Shown here: positions 1-8,836 of the stretch, one piece after another
How positions within the stretch are numbered: position 1 is the stretch's first letter
How the letters are laid out: each line of letters begins with the position of its first letter
Assembly (NCBI RefSeq): GCF_030068455.1
Contig: NZ_JAQOSQ010000006.1
Span: 62,001 to 126,000, forward strand
Reading direction: 5' to 3'
DNA from: Roseofilum casamattae BLCC-M143
Lineage (GTDB): Bacteria > Cyanobacteriota > Cyanobacteriia > Cyanobacteriales > Desertifilaceae
DNA length: 64,000 nucleotides
The notes under the pieces: model-generated
The model's database searches: none
What the model saw: only the letters and a program-made list of their open reading frames with translations
What the model was told of the DNA's origin: nothing
Translations under genes and position numbers: made by a program

Positions 1-1
1 T

Positions 2-1087
2 CTTTCAACCATACTCGTCGGTTATGCGATCGTTGCCTTAAGCTTATTACTTTTAAAAGTTGCTTCCGCAACTATTGATAGTCTGGATAACTTAATTGAA
101 TCGTTCTTTAAATCCGGAACGTTAGTCAACCGTTACTATACCAACCTGAAGCACTTAGTTCCCTTTGGCAAACGCTGTTTGGAAGCGGTTCTCTATGTCA
201 ATATGGTGACTCAGGTCATTGGTTTAATTGAGGCAATTACGGGATTAGTTGATGTTGGCTCGAAGTTAGTTAACTTAATTGTGATTATTCTTTTAAGCAG
301 GGTCTTTATCGAACTCGCTCGACTTCTAATTGAAGAAGTAATGCTCACCAACCAAAACTTATCGGACACCGATCGCCAACGCCGACTCACCATTACTCCC
401 CTACTCCAAAGTCTCTCTCAATACATGATTTACTTTGGAGCGGCAATTTGGATCTTAGATATCTTTGATGTCGATCCGACTCCAATTTTAGCAGCGGCAG
501 GTTTATTGGGATTGGCTGTTGGTTTGGGCGCGCAAAACTTAATTAATGATATGGTTAGCGGGTTCTTTATCTTATTTGAAAATTACTATTTGGTTGGAGA
601 CTATATCGAAAGTGGGGATGCTTCCGGAATTGTGGAAGCGATCGAGCTGAGAACGACTCGCATTCGCCATCCCAACGGCCAGTTGTATATTATTCGGAAT
701 GGTAATATTGAGGAGGTAGTGAATTTTTCCCGAGACTTTATCTATGCCGTAGTCGATATTCCGATTTCCTACAAACATGACTTGCAAGCGGTTTATAATG
801 CGATCGAACAAGTGAGCGACGACCTGCAAAAAAATTATCCAGAAGTTCTCGAACCGGTTGACTTTAATGGCATTGAAGAATTTGCACCGACATTTATGGT
901 CATTCGCACCATGACAAAACTACGGCCGAATGATAATCCTAGAGGGTTGCATGACGAGATGCAAGGGACAATTCGGGAAATGATTAAAAACATGTTCGAT
1001 AAGCAAGGAATTCCTCCCATCTTGCCCCAGCAAATGGTTCATCTGAAAATGGTCGAAGATCCTAAGATTAATTTGCAAAAATCATAA
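2..1087 (+). CDS. Mechanosensitive ion channel, MscS family (5' end outside window)
   Basis: The frame is already open at base 2 and runs without a stop to the TAA at 1085-1087, so the window edge truncates the gene; the TTG at 179 is not a believable start because the frame upstream also encodes hydrophobic membrane-type sequence. The visible part has membrane segments, then the Ala/Gly-rich pore helix (AAAGLLGLAVGLGAQNL), then the cytosolic beta domain (VGDYIESGDASGIVEAIELR and RHPNGQLYIIRNGNI) and an alpha/beta C-terminal domain. These are the core features of MscS channels, which open under membrane tension and release solutes on osmotic downshock. A hairpin follows the stop. Family assignment is secure; which MscS paralogue it is cannot be told. 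Confidence 0.9.
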   Translation, partial: LSTILVGYAIVALSLLLLKVASATIDSLDNLIESFFKSGTLVNRYYTNLKHLVPFGKRCLEAVLYVNMVTQVIGLIEAITGLVDVGSKLVNLIVIILLSRVFIELARLLIEEVMLTNQNLSDTDRQRRLTITPLLQSLSQYMIYFGAAIWILDIFDVDPTPILAAAGLLGLAVGLGAQNLINDMVSGFFILFENYYLVGDYIESGDASGIVEAIELRTTRIRHPNGQLYIIRNGNIEEVVNFSRDFIYAVVDIPISYKHDLQAVYNAIEQVSDDLQKNYPEVLEPVDFNGIEEFAPTFMVIRTMTKLRPNDNPRGLHDEMQGTIREMIKNMFDKQGIPPILPQQMVHLKMVEDPKINLQKS

Positions 1088-1094
1088 GTTTGAT

Positions 1095-1140
1095 ATCGCT
1101 CAAGCAAGACTTGAGCGATCTAATGCCGTTTATTTTTTTT
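1095..1140 (+). terminator. Probable terminator after the MscS gene
   Basis: A 10-bp perfect inverted repeat (ATCGCTCAAG at 1095-1104, CTTGAGCGAT at 1110-1119) with a 5-base loop begins 7 bases after the stop codon. A run of eight T follows at 1133-1140, about 13 bases beyond the stem, which is further than in a textbook intrinsic terminator. Confidence 0.5.
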
Positions 1141-1322
1141 GATGCGATCTCTAGAAACAATATATTCAATCTGTAGCAGGAATTTTTGAATTTTATATAA
1201 CCTTGGAACTTAATCCATATAATTGCACCTCAATTGAGTTCGCGATCGCATTTTGATGGTTTGTATTATTTTAAGTCCCTGCTTGCGCGATTGTAACTAC
1301 TTGTTAGATCCATTCAATGACG

Positions 1323-1351
1323 TTGACACCAAAGGGAAATTAAGGTAATAT
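1323..1351 (+). promoter_or_regulatory. Near-consensus sigma70-type promoter for the hybrid kinase
   Basis: TTGACA at 1323-1328, a 17-base spacer and TAATAT at 1346-1351. The predicted transcription start near 1358 leaves a 5' leader of about 90 bases before the ATG at 1449. The match is by eye; no transcript data are available. Confidence 0.55.
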
Positions 1352-1448
1352 TCTGTATAAGTTTTTATATGAGAGGACAATAATCTTCGTTCCATCCTCT
1401 TGTGTTCTGGATGACACGAACTATTGGCGCTTTTATATCTAAAATCTT

Positions 1449-3326
1449 ATGTACTATGGTTTCAGTGTGCTTAAAAAAGCCGAAAAAACAGATCCCTCAT
1501 TTAATCTGTCTCGCAAGTTTTGGCTGAATACAATTGTGGGTGCAACTTTATCAATCGTCGGTTTTTCCACATACTATAGTTACCAATTGCTCAGAACGTC
1601 TTTTTTGGAGACTTTAAAGCAAAATGCCATCTTAGAGGTGCAACAAGGGGTTGATAAGATCGATCGCTCGCTGGCGACTCAAACCGCTGACACCATATCG
1701 ATCGCCGATACGCCAGAGTTGCCAACCCATGCAGCGGGTAACCTTCAGTATGGAGAAGGAAGTTATGCGTTTGCGTTTAAATCAGACAGCGGAGCCGCCA
1801 TCAGCGATCGCGATCGCTCTAATGTTTGGTATCTGAGCGATCGCGCTTTCGCCAAGCAAAGGGGTATCGAACTGGTAGAAACCAACGGAGAACGGTACTA
1901 TATCGCTTATGTCCCCCTCGAACATGCCAATTGGTCCATTGCTTTAGTCATCCCTCAAGAGAATATCGAATCTCAACTGAGACCGCTACAAGCGATCGCC
2001 TTCGCCATTCTCTTGTTGATTATCGCTACCATAATTATCCTCTGGCAGGTTCAGGAACTAGAGCGCAAGGAGCTAAAGCGATCGAAAGAAGCTGCCGATG
2101 CTGCCAATCAAGCCAAGAGTGATTTTCTCTCCAGCATAAGTCACGAATTGCGCACTCCCCTCAATGGAATCCTCGGCTACGCGCAACTTTTAGAACTATC
2201 GCCAACCTTATCCAGCCCCGATCGAGATGAAGTTAATATTATTTACCAATGCGGCTCCCACCTATTAAACCTAATTAATGATATTTTAGACCTGTCAAAA
2301 ATAGAAGCGCGCAAAGCTGAATTAAATCCTACTGTGGTTTGCTTGCCAGCGCTCTTGCAGAATGTGCTAGAAATGTGCAAAGTGCGAGCCGAACAAAAAG
2401 GAATTGACTTTATTTATCAACCCGACGATCGCTTGCCAGAAAGTATCCTTGCTGATGCAAAACGCTTATCTCAAGTCTTGATTAATCTGTTAGGCAATGC
2501 CATTAAATTTACCGCAACTGGTGCGGTAACCTTCCGCATTGAGCAGTTAACTCCAACCTCTCCAAACCTCGCCCGACTTAAATTTCAGGTATCCGATACT
2601 GGAGTAGGGATTTCCCCAGAGGATCGATCGCGACTATTCCGAGCCTTCGAGCAATTTGGCGATCGCCAGAAACGCTCGGAAGGCACGGGATTAGGACTCA
2701 TTATTAGCCAGAGAATCATCCAACTAATGGGAGGAACCATAGACGTTACCAGTGAATTGGGCGTTGGCAGTCAATTTTTCTTTACAGTTGAGTTTCCTGT
2801 AGTAACGGATTGGATCGAACACCAATCTAGCGATCGCCAACCAAAAATTATTGGTTATTCAGGAGAACGACAACGGATTTTAGTCATCGACGATCGTCAA
2901 GAAAATCGATGTCTTTTAATCGATCTCTTAACACCATTAGGGTTTGCAGTAGATAGTGCTGAAACTGGCTTAGAGGGATTAGAGAAAATGCGCCAACAGC
3001 AGCCTCATTTAGCGATCGTCGATATTGCGATGCCGGGGATGGATGGATATGAATTTTTGCACTATCTGCGCCGCGATCGCGCGCTAAACACCTCAAAAGC
3101 GATCGTTTCTTCAGCATCCGTTAGTCAAGAAGATTGCCAAAAAGCACTGCAAGCTGGAGCTGATGATTTTCTGCCCAAACCTATAGAAATTCCAGCCTTA
3201 CTCAGGTGTTTGGCATCTCATTTAGAACTGGAGTGGCTGTATGAGAGCGATGGAGGCAATCCCGACATTCTGCCATCAGAACAAGCCATTCTTCAGAAGA
3301 ACGCTCCTGTCACGTCAGGGGATTAG
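1449..3326 (+). CDS. Hybrid sensor histidine kinase / response regulator with shortened Cache sensor
   Basis: A 625-residue membrane sensor kinase. Order: TM1 (about 23-45), extracytoplasmic sensor (about 50-170), TM2 (about 181-200), HisKA with the phospho-acceptor His232 in SHELRTPLNG, HATPase_c with N box (LINLLGNAIKF), G1 (DTGVGIS) and G2 (GTGLGL), then a C-terminal receiver with acceptor Asp525 (IVDIAMPGMDG) and the conserved Lys in LPKP. The sensor keeps the start of a Cache domain (VDKIDRSLATQT...IADTP) and its membrane-proximal end (LQYGEGSYAFAF...YIAYVPL) but is only about 120 residues long, so the distal subdomain seems to be missing. No helix-turn-helix output is present; the receiver probably passes phosphate within a relay. 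Its ligand and partner are unknown. Transcribed from its own promoter. Confidence 0.88.
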   Translation: MYYGFSVLKKAEKTDPSFNLSRKFWLNTIVGATLSIVGFSTYYSYQLLRTSFLETLKQNAILEVQQGVDKIDRSLATQTADTISIADTPELPTHAAGNLQYGEGSYAFAFKSDSGAAISDRDRSNVWYLSDRAFAKQRGIELVETNGERYYIAYVPLEHANWSIALVIPQENIESQLRPLQAIAFAILLLIIATIIILWQVQELERKELKRSKEAADAANQAKSDFLSSISHELRTPLNGILGYAQLLELSPTLSSPDRDEVNIIYQCGSHLLNLINDILDLSKIEARKAELNPTVVCLPALLQNVLEMCKVRAEQKGIDFIYQPDDRLPESILADAKRLSQVLINLLGNAIKFTATGAVTFRIEQLTPTSPNLARLKFQVSDTGVGISPEDRSRLFRAFEQFGDRQKRSEGTGLGLIISQRIIQLMGGTIDVTSELGVGSQFFFTVEFPVVTDWIEHQSSDRQPKIIGYSGERQRILVIDDRQENRCLLIDLLTPLGFAVDSAETGLEGLEKMRQQQPHLAIVDIAMPGMDGYEFLHYLRRDRALNTSKAIVSSASVSQEDCQKALQAGADDFLPKPIEIPALLRCLASHLELEWLYESDGGNPDILPSEQAILQKNAPVTSGD

Positions 3327-3425
3327 GTTTGGCGATCGCCAGATCGGTTGCGATCTGAAGAACAACTGGAGAGACTCGAAGATGCTCCCATCGCAACCCG
3401 CTGTAACCTTAAGACTTAGTAGGAT

Positions 3426-3576
3426 TATAGTCAATCCGATTAACAGTGAGATAAGCTAGCGCGTGAGGACTGAGCGCAGTCGAAGTCCGGATTGGTTGCG
3501 CTGTCCGAGCTTCGACTTCGCTCAGCTCTCATTGGCTTTGCCATTTTATGCCTCACTGTTATTGCAATCAACTATA
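3426..3576. repeat. MITE-like element with nested inverted repeats
   Basis: Outer arms: TATAGT (3426-3431) plus TAACAGTGAG (3441-3450) pair with CTCACTGTTA (3552-3561) plus ACTATA (3571-3576). Inside lies a second imperfect inverted repeat of about 27 bp (3464-3490 against 3505-3531) built on the CTGAGCG-AGTCGAAG motif often seen between cyanobacterial genes. It is non-coding, about 150 bp long, and sits between two convergent genes. The size and terminal symmetry fit a miniature inverted-repeat element, but target-site duplication is not clear. Confidence 0.45.
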
Positions 3577-3592
3577 GCCATACATTTTCCTC

Positions 3593-4585
3593 TTAGCGAT
3601 TAATCGAACCATCCGGTAATGTCGCCCCGCGCAAAGTTGCGCCCATTAAATTAGCGCTACTCAATTCCGCATTAAACAAATTTGCCTCGGATAAATTCGC
3701 TCCACTTAAGTCTGCTCGTCCCAAATAAGCATCAATCAGTTCTACCTTTTTCAAGATTGCATTACAAAAACTTACCCGACTTAAATCGGCGCGATTCATC
3801 CGCGCTAAAGTTAGATCGGCGAGATCGAGATTAACTCGATTCATTTTCGCATCGGCGAGCAGAGCACCCTGCAAATTGACTCCAAATAAATTAGCATCAA
3901 TTAAATTAACGCGCTCGAGTTTGGCATCTTCTAAATTGGCATACTCAAAGTTAGCGCCCTTGAGCATGGCTTGAGTGAGAAATGCACCTTTTAAATTCGC
4001 TCCTTTTAAATTCGCTCCGCTTAAATCTGCATCTCGCAGGGTAGCTTCGCTTAAGTTCGCTTCGCTTAAATCGACTTTCGATAAATCCGCACCCGATAAA
4101 TTCACGCCCCGCAAATCCGCACGATGCAACATAGTCCCGCGCAAGGAAGACATGTAGGCGCGGCGCTCTTCTCGCAAGTTAGCTCCGCGCAAACAGGCGC
4201 CGGTTAAATTCGCACCGCTTAAGTCCGCACCCCGCAGATCCACTTCCATTAAATTCGCATCAACTAAATTGGCTAGGGTGAGATCGGTCATGCGCATATC
4301 AGCCTTTTGCAGCATGGTGCCGTGGAGATCGGCATCGTGTAACTTGGCAGCGTTTAAACTGGCTTGGGTTAAATTCGCGCCACCGAGTTGAGTCCCCATC
4401 AAGTTAGCGCGGTTTAAATTCGCCCGATTCAGATAGGCAAACATTAAGTTCGCCGCTTGCAGGTCAGCTTGGTATAAGTAAATACCAATAAGATCGGCCC
4501 CGCGCAGGTTCGCTCGATTGAGTTTTACTCCAGCAAACTTGGCTTCCCCAGCTTCATAGCGATCGATCAGTTCTTGAGCATCCAT
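3593..4585 (-). CDS. Pentapeptide-repeat protein
   Basis: 330 residues, almost wholly tandem A(D/N)LXX pentapeptides (for example ADLSGANLTGACLRGANL), predicted to fold as a right-handed quadrilateral beta helix. Only the first ~20 residues (MDAQELIDRYEAGE) and a short interruption near the middle (REERRAYMSS) break the pattern. It carries no signal peptide, membrane segment or fused enzyme domain. Cyanobacteria have many such proteins; some related ones mimic DNA and bind gyrase, but most have no known role and nothing here points to one. The start ATG at 4585 begins the common N-terminal lead-in of this family. Confidence 0.9.
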   Translation of the reverse strand: MDAQELIDRYEAGEAKFAGVKLNRANLRGADLIGIYLYQADLQAANLMFAYLNRANLNRANLMGTQLGGANLTQASLNAAKLHDADLHGTMLQKADMRMTDLTLANLVDANLMEVDLRGADLSGANLTGACLRGANLREERRAYMSSLRGTMLHRADLRGVNLSGADLSKVDLSEANLSEATLRDADLSGANLKGANLKGAFLTQAMLKGANFEYANLEDAKLERVNLIDANLFGVNLQGALLADAKMNRVNLDLADLTLARMNRADLSRVSFCNAILKKVELIDAYLGRADLSGANLSEANLFNAELSSANLMGATLRGATLPDGSINR

Positions 4586-4674
4586 AATCTTTAAAGGTTA
4601 TATCATCCAAAACTATCCCAATGTTTCCTAATGCTCCTCCTTCTCCATTCAGTGGAAAAGTTGATGCCAAAAAG

Positions 4675-5550
4675 TTATGCCTCAGAAGGTAACACCTGAC
4701 GAGTTGATGTGTTGTTGGTGCTAGCGGTAGCTGAGTCCGCAATAATGCGAGTAATCAGACTGGGAGCGTTAAGTTCATTAGTTTCAGCCTTGGCACGAGC
4801 TACACAAACCGCATCTTGTAGTCCGGGTTCCCACTCGGTATAAAACCGCTTCATGCATTGCAAGATTGCACCGGCAGCTTGATTGCATTCGCTTCGTTCT
4901 TCCAGGCTATCTGCGGCAGCACAAAGATAGGTTTCCATTTGCTGAAAGGTTTGGCAATCGGCGTAGAGGGCGTAGAGGAGGGTATCGAGGTCTTTGGTTT
5001 TCAGGTTAGCCCAATCATCGGCATCCAGGGTTGTTTTATGTTCTGATGCGGCATAGAGAAGAATTTTCACCCGGAGGGGATTGGTATACCGCATTACCTC
5101 TAGGCGCAAGTCAAAGGGATTGTAACCCGTACGGACTTCGGAGGCTTGCGGTTGCCCGACATACGTTCCATCCGAGGGAGATTCGCTTTCGGTATATCGA
5201 GCAATGGTTATATGACTGGGAGGAGCTGTAAAAGCTTGAGTGGCTTCGTCAGAGTCTCCGTAAAGTTTGCCTAAATGGAGCACAATGGCATTGGCGATCG
5301 CCTGATATTCTTGTTTTTTATTGAGCGTACTGGCAATGCGGTTCAAGCATTCGCTTAAAGATTCAATGGTTGGGTGCTTCTGCAACGCCGATTGGATCAG
5401 ATGTTGGGTATCGATCGCTTGCAGAGATTTGGAATCGTTTTCCCATTTATCTTGCCAAGCACAGACTAACATTTTTTTCATCCGCAGGGCTTGGGGATGG
5501 CGTTCGAGTTGCCGGACAACTTGAGGGAGGGCAGAAGCTAGAAGAACCAT
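4675..5550 (-). CDS. Conserved hypothetical protein with an internal duplication
   Basis: 291 residues, not recognised. Predicted soluble and mostly helical, with no signal peptide. Two halves look alike: a segment near residues 24-94 (KMLVCAWQD...ECLNRIASTLNKK...AIVLHLGKLY) and one near 174-246 (KILLYAASE...TYLCAAADSLEER...AILQCMKRFY) share the spacing of Leu, Ala, Cys/Ala and aromatic positions, including a shared ending A-I-x5-K-x2-Y. The C-terminal ~35 residues are Ser/Thr/Asn-rich and probably disordered. It lies on the same strand as the pentapeptide gene, 89 bp upstream, and could be co-transcribed with it. Function unknown. Confidence 0.7.
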   Translation of the reverse strand: MVLLASALPQVVRQLERHPQALRMKKMLVCAWQDKWENDSKSLQAIDTQHLIQSALQKHPTIESLSECLNRIASTLNKKQEYQAIANAIVLHLGKLYGDSDEATQAFTAPPSHITIARYTESESPSDGTYVGQPQASEVRTGYNPFDLRLEVMRYTNPLRVKILLYAASEHKTTLDADDWANLKTKDLDTLLYALYADCQTFQQMETYLCAAADSLEERSECNQAAGAILQCMKRFYTEWEPGLQDAVCVARAKAETNELNAPSLITRIIADSATASTNNTSTRQVLPSEA

Positions 5551-5765
5551 AGGGATGGGGGTCGCGTTCGGTGAGATGGCCAGAGGTCACAATTAGGAGA
5601 TCGAGTGCCGTAATTCCCTCGAAAGGGATTGCATTTTATTGTAATCGCAGTTGCTAATGCTGTATTTATCTTTTAGAAAAGCTTACAATCCTCGAGTTGG
5701 GCGATCGGGTTAAACTAGCGATCGGGAAAGAGTAACATCGGGTTTTCCCCATTCCCCATTCCCGT

Positions 5766-5787
5766 GCCCTGAGCGTAGCCGAAGGGC
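5766..5787. repeat. Short palindromic intergenic repeat
   Basis: GCCCT and AGGGC flank GAGCGTAGCCGA. This belongs to the CTGAGCG(T/A)AG(C/T)CGAAG family that also forms the inner arms at 3464-3531, and lies in a C-rich low-complexity stretch (CCCCATTCCC repeated) just before the next gene. Confidence 0.45.
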
Positions 5788-5812
5788 TATTCCCATTCCC
5801 TAACCAAGCACT

Positions 5813-6748
5813 ATGTTATTTCCGATTATCTATTCTGAGGATTTTTTACTTCACGATACGGGAAAAGGTCATCCGGAACGGCCGGAGCGTTTGCGCGCTA
5901 TTGTTGATGGGTTGCGCTCTAGCGTTTGGGCAGAATATCTCGATTGGCAGGTTCCGACCTCAGTTGAGGGTCGTCCTCCCTTGCTCTGGATCGAGCGCAT
6001 CCATACCCGAGAGCATATCGCACTGGTGCGAGGACTCGCCAGCAGCGGTGGCGGTTTTTTAGATGGGGATACGATTGTTTCGCCGCACAGTTATGATGCG
6101 GCCTTACTTGCCGTCAATGCTTGGTTGGATGGAGTCGATCGGGTTCTGGAAAGAGAAAATCCGGCGTTTGTTCTCGCTCGTCCTCCCGGACACCATGCCC
6201 TGAGCGATCGCGGTATGGGCTTTTGTTTGTTTTCTAACGCGGCGATCGCGGCGCACTACGCACTGGAACAACCGGGAGTGGAGCGAGTGGCGATTTTGGA
6301 TTGGGACGTGCATCATGGGAATGGTACGGAGGCGATCGTGGAGAACCATCCGCAGATTATTTATTGTTCTCTGCATCAATATCCTTGCTATCCGGGAACG
6401 GGGCGGATGCGCCGGCGCAAATGGCAGGAAAATATACTCAATATTCCGTTAACTCCCGGTAGCGCCATGGATGAGTATTGGCCGGAGTTTGAAACAGAAG
6501 CCATACCGTTCGTGCGAGACTTTCAACCGGATTTACTGATTGTCAGTGCGGGTTATGATGCCAATCAGAACGATCGACTAGCCGGAATGAACTTGCATCC
6601 GGAAGATTACGGTAAGTTTACCGAAGCTTGCTTGCAGGTTACCTCGAGGATTTTGTTCGGACTGGAAGGGGGATACGATTTAGAGAGCTTATCGCAGTCG
6701 GCGATCGCCACCGTTGCGGCTTGCTTGCGAGAAACTGCGGGTGTTTGA
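5813..6748 (+). CDS. Histone deacetylase family protein (zinc-dependent deacylase)
   Basis: 311 residues spanning the full arginase/deacetylase fold. Catalytic signatures are all present: RPPGHHA with the His127/His128 pair, the zinc ligands in DWDVHHGNGT (Asp165, His167) and a third Asp in DANQNDRLAG (Asp254), and the GGYDLESL loop with the catalytic Tyr. In bacteria this family includes acetoin-utilisation (AcuC-like), acetylpolyamine amidohydrolase and protein deacylase members; the substrate cannot be read from sequence. Cytoplasmic, stand-alone gene, convergent with trmD 58 bp downstream. Confidence 0.92.
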   Translation: MLFPIIYSEDFLLHDTGKGHPERPERLRAIVDGLRSSVWAEYLDWQVPTSVEGRPPLLWIERIHTREHIALVRGLASSGGGFLDGDTIVSPHSYDAALLAVNAWLDGVDRVLERENPAFVLARPPGHHALSDRGMGFCLFSNAAIAAHYALEQPGVERVAILDWDVHHGNGTEAIVENHPQIIYCSLHQYPCYPGTGRMRRRKWQENILNIPLTPGSAMDEYWPEFETEAIPFVRDFQPDLLIVSAGYDANQNDRLAGMNLHPEDYGKFTEACLQVTSRILFGLEGGYDLESLSQSAIATVAACLRETAGV

Positions 6749-6806
6749 TGTGATTTAGATAACGGAAATATGGATGCGATCGCGATCGCTCTTTCGGTAT
6801 TTTGAG

Positions 6807-7526
6807 TTATTCCACATCGCTCTTATCTTGCCCGAACTCTTGCCGTTGCAACCAAGCCTCATATAGATCGGGTCGTCGTTGCTGAGTGCGTTGTAACTGT
6901 TGTTCGTAGCGCCAGCGAGTAATCCGCTCGTGATGGCCCGAGAGCAACACATCCGGAACGCGATGACCTCTCACCTCTGCCGGTCGAGTATAATGCGGAT
7001 AATCTAACAATCCTTCCTCAAAACTTTCCGCTTTTAACGACTCTTGCTTGCCAACGGTTCCCGGTAACAAACGGATCGTTCCATTGAGAATCGTCAGAGC
7101 AGGAATCTCGCCGCAGGTCAGGACAAAATCGCCTAAAGAGACTTCCCGCGTCACAACCGTCGTTACCCGCTCGTCTACTCCTTCATAATGTCCGCAAATT
7201 ATCACCAACTGATCGCACTCTCTGGCCCAAGTTTTGAATAAATTTTGGTGGAGAACTTCTCCCTGGGGACTCATTAACAACACTTCCCGGCGATCGATCG
7301 CCGGCAAAGAGTCCAAGGCTGCAAAAATGGGTTCCGGTTTCAATACCATTCCCACACCGCCACCATAAGGTTCGTCATCAGCCTTGCGATGCTTATCAGT
7401 GGTAAAATCGCGAGGGTTGGTTAGGCAAACTTCAGCAATATTCTTAGCCAGGGCCTTACCAAGCAATCCAGAAGCTAAGGGAGAGGCAAAAAAATCGGGA
7501 AACAGCGTAATTAGATCGAATCGCAA
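6807..7526 (-). CDS. trmD: tRNA (guanine-37-N1)-methyltransferase TrmD
   Basis: 239 residues, the usual TrmD length. It methylates G37 next to the anticodon with S-adenosylmethionine and prevents +1 frameshifting. Diagnostic stretches: MRFDLITLFPDFF at the N-terminus, GGGVGMVLKPEP, the knotted SPOUT cofactor site (IICGHYEGVDERV, SLGDFVLTCGE, LLPGTVG) and the C-terminal tRNA-binding tail (HYTRPAEVRGHRVPDVLLSG). Translation starts at a TTG (7524-7526) with AGGAG six bases upstream, so the unusual start is well supported. It is not in the rpsP-rimM-trmD-rplS operon known from many other bacteria; it stands alone here. Confidence 0.96.
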   Translation of the reverse strand: MRFDLITLFPDFFASPLASGLLGKALAKNIAEVCLTNPRDFTTDKHRKADDEPYGGGVGMVLKPEPIFAALDSLPAIDRREVLLMSPQGEVLHQNLFKTWARECDQLVIICGHYEGVDERVTTVVTREVSLGDFVLTCGEIPALTILNGTIRLLPGTVGKQESLKAESFEEGLLDYPHYTRPAEVRGHRVPDVLLSGHHERITRWRYEQQLQRTQQRRPDLYEAWLQRQEFGQDKSDVE

Positions 7527-7779
7527 GGTTTGCTCCTAATTAATGGACATCTGGCAGCAAAGATAATGGCTCGAGAAGATTCTTTCAAGCAGACGACAGT
7601 GTATTGACCATTAAGCTATAGCATAGAAGATACTCACCAAATCCGAGAGGTTGAAGGTCTAGAACGTTGAATGGCTCGTTCCATTCCGAGTCACCTGTTG
7701 ACCGTTTCAGGAGAAGATAGTTAATTTTCTCGATTCTCTTCTCCCTCCATAAGTCACTCAATGTCTAAATTTAAGTTCC

Positions 7780-8646
7780 ATGTTAAAGTTTCAATCCCAA
7801 CTGCACGCGCCAGAAAACCCACGATCGACCAAAACTTCAATCATGATTATTGGCGGCGCAGAAGATAAAATTCATGGCCGAGAAATTTTACAAACCTTCT
7901 TCAACCGCTCTGGAGGGCAAGAGGCTAAACTCGCGATTATCCCCTCAGCCTCTCGCGAGCCTCTCTTAGTTGGCGATCGCTATCGCAACATTTTTAGCGA
8001 TATGGGTGCTAAAGAAATTACGATCTTCGATATTCGCGATCGCGAAGCAGCGAGCGCATCTCAATGGCAATCCTTTCTTGAAGAGTGCACCGGAGTCTTT
8101 ATGACCGGTGGCGATCAACTGCGACTGTGCGGACTGCTGGCCGATACTCCAGTGATGCAAACCGTGCGCGAAAAAGCACAAGGGGGAGAGATTACCTTGG
8201 CTGGAACTAGCGCGGGAGCTGCAGTCATGGGCGAATATATGATTGCAGGGGGGGGCAGTGGCGAATCTCCAAATCGCTCCCTAGTCGATCTGACCACGGG
8301 ACTGGCCATCGTGCCGCAACTGCTGGTCGATCAGCATTTCCATAACCGCAACCGTATGGCTCGCCTGATTAGCGCGATCGCCAGTTATCCCGATCGCATT
8401 GGGATCGGTATTGACGAAGATACCTGCATCATCGTTGAAGGGGACGGCTTGCTTTCGGCGATCGGGAAAGGGACAGTAACGATTGTCGATCCGAAAAACA
8501 TGACCGGAAATAACTACAGTGAAGTGGGGGCAACTGACCCCTTGAGCTTGTGCAATCTCAAGGTTCATCTGCTCTGCCACGGAGGGCGCTACAATATGCA
8601 TTCGAGAGAAATTATTGCCGAGTCAGGACCGACCGGAAGCCACTAA
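7780..8646 (+). CDS. cphB: Cyanophycinase
   Basis: 288 residues. A serine-type exopeptidase of the S51 family that cuts cyanophycin, the Asp/Arg storage polymer, into beta-Asp-Arg dipeptides in the cytoplasm. The nucleophile elbow GTSAGAAVMG places the catalytic serine at residue 144, and the conserved VDQHFHNRNRMARL supplies His and Arg residues. The first ~20 residues (to STKTS) are a poorly conserved lead-in before IMIIGGAEDK. It is followed 190 bp later by cphA on the same strand, the usual cyanobacterial order cphB-cphA, so synthesis and breakdown of nitrogen reserve are encoded together. Confidence 0.95.
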   Translation: MLKFQSQLHAPENPRSTKTSIMIIGGAEDKIHGREILQTFFNRSGGQEAKLAIIPSASREPLLVGDRYRNIFSDMGAKEITIFDIRDREAASASQWQSFLEECTGVFMTGGDQLRLCGLLADTPVMQTVREKAQGGEITLAGTSAGAAVMGEYMIAGGGSGESPNRSLVDLTTGLAIVPQLLVDQHFHNRNRMARLISAIASYPDRIGIGIDEDTCIIVEGDGLLSAIGKGTVTIVDPKNMTGNNYSEVGATDPLSLCNLKVHLLCHGGRYNMHSREIIAESGPTGSH

Positions 8647-8836
8647 ACTTTTGGCAAGCTTAACCTGACTGGTGATGAAGAAAAAAACTGTTTGCTGCGA
8701 ACAGTTTTGCCTCCTATTTTGCCATCATGCTTAACCAGAAGGCGCGATCGGGATGTGCAAAACTCTAAGCAACAGTCCGCGTTCCCTCTCTGCTGCAGCC
8801 AAATCATCCCCCTAGCATTGCCGACCCATCTGCCCC

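Larger units (their letters stand above)
1088..1448. other. 361-bp intergenic region between MscS gene and hybrid kinase
   Basis: It holds the hairpin at 1095-1119 and the promoter at 1323-1351. The rest is AT-rich with no coding potential and no tRNA-like fold that I could see. Confidence 0.6.

Noticed and set aside
7601-7614. NtcA-like site GTA-N8-TAA upstream of cphB
   Set aside because: The last base deviates from GTA-N8-TAC and no -10 box lies at the spacing needed, so nitrogen control cannot be claimed.
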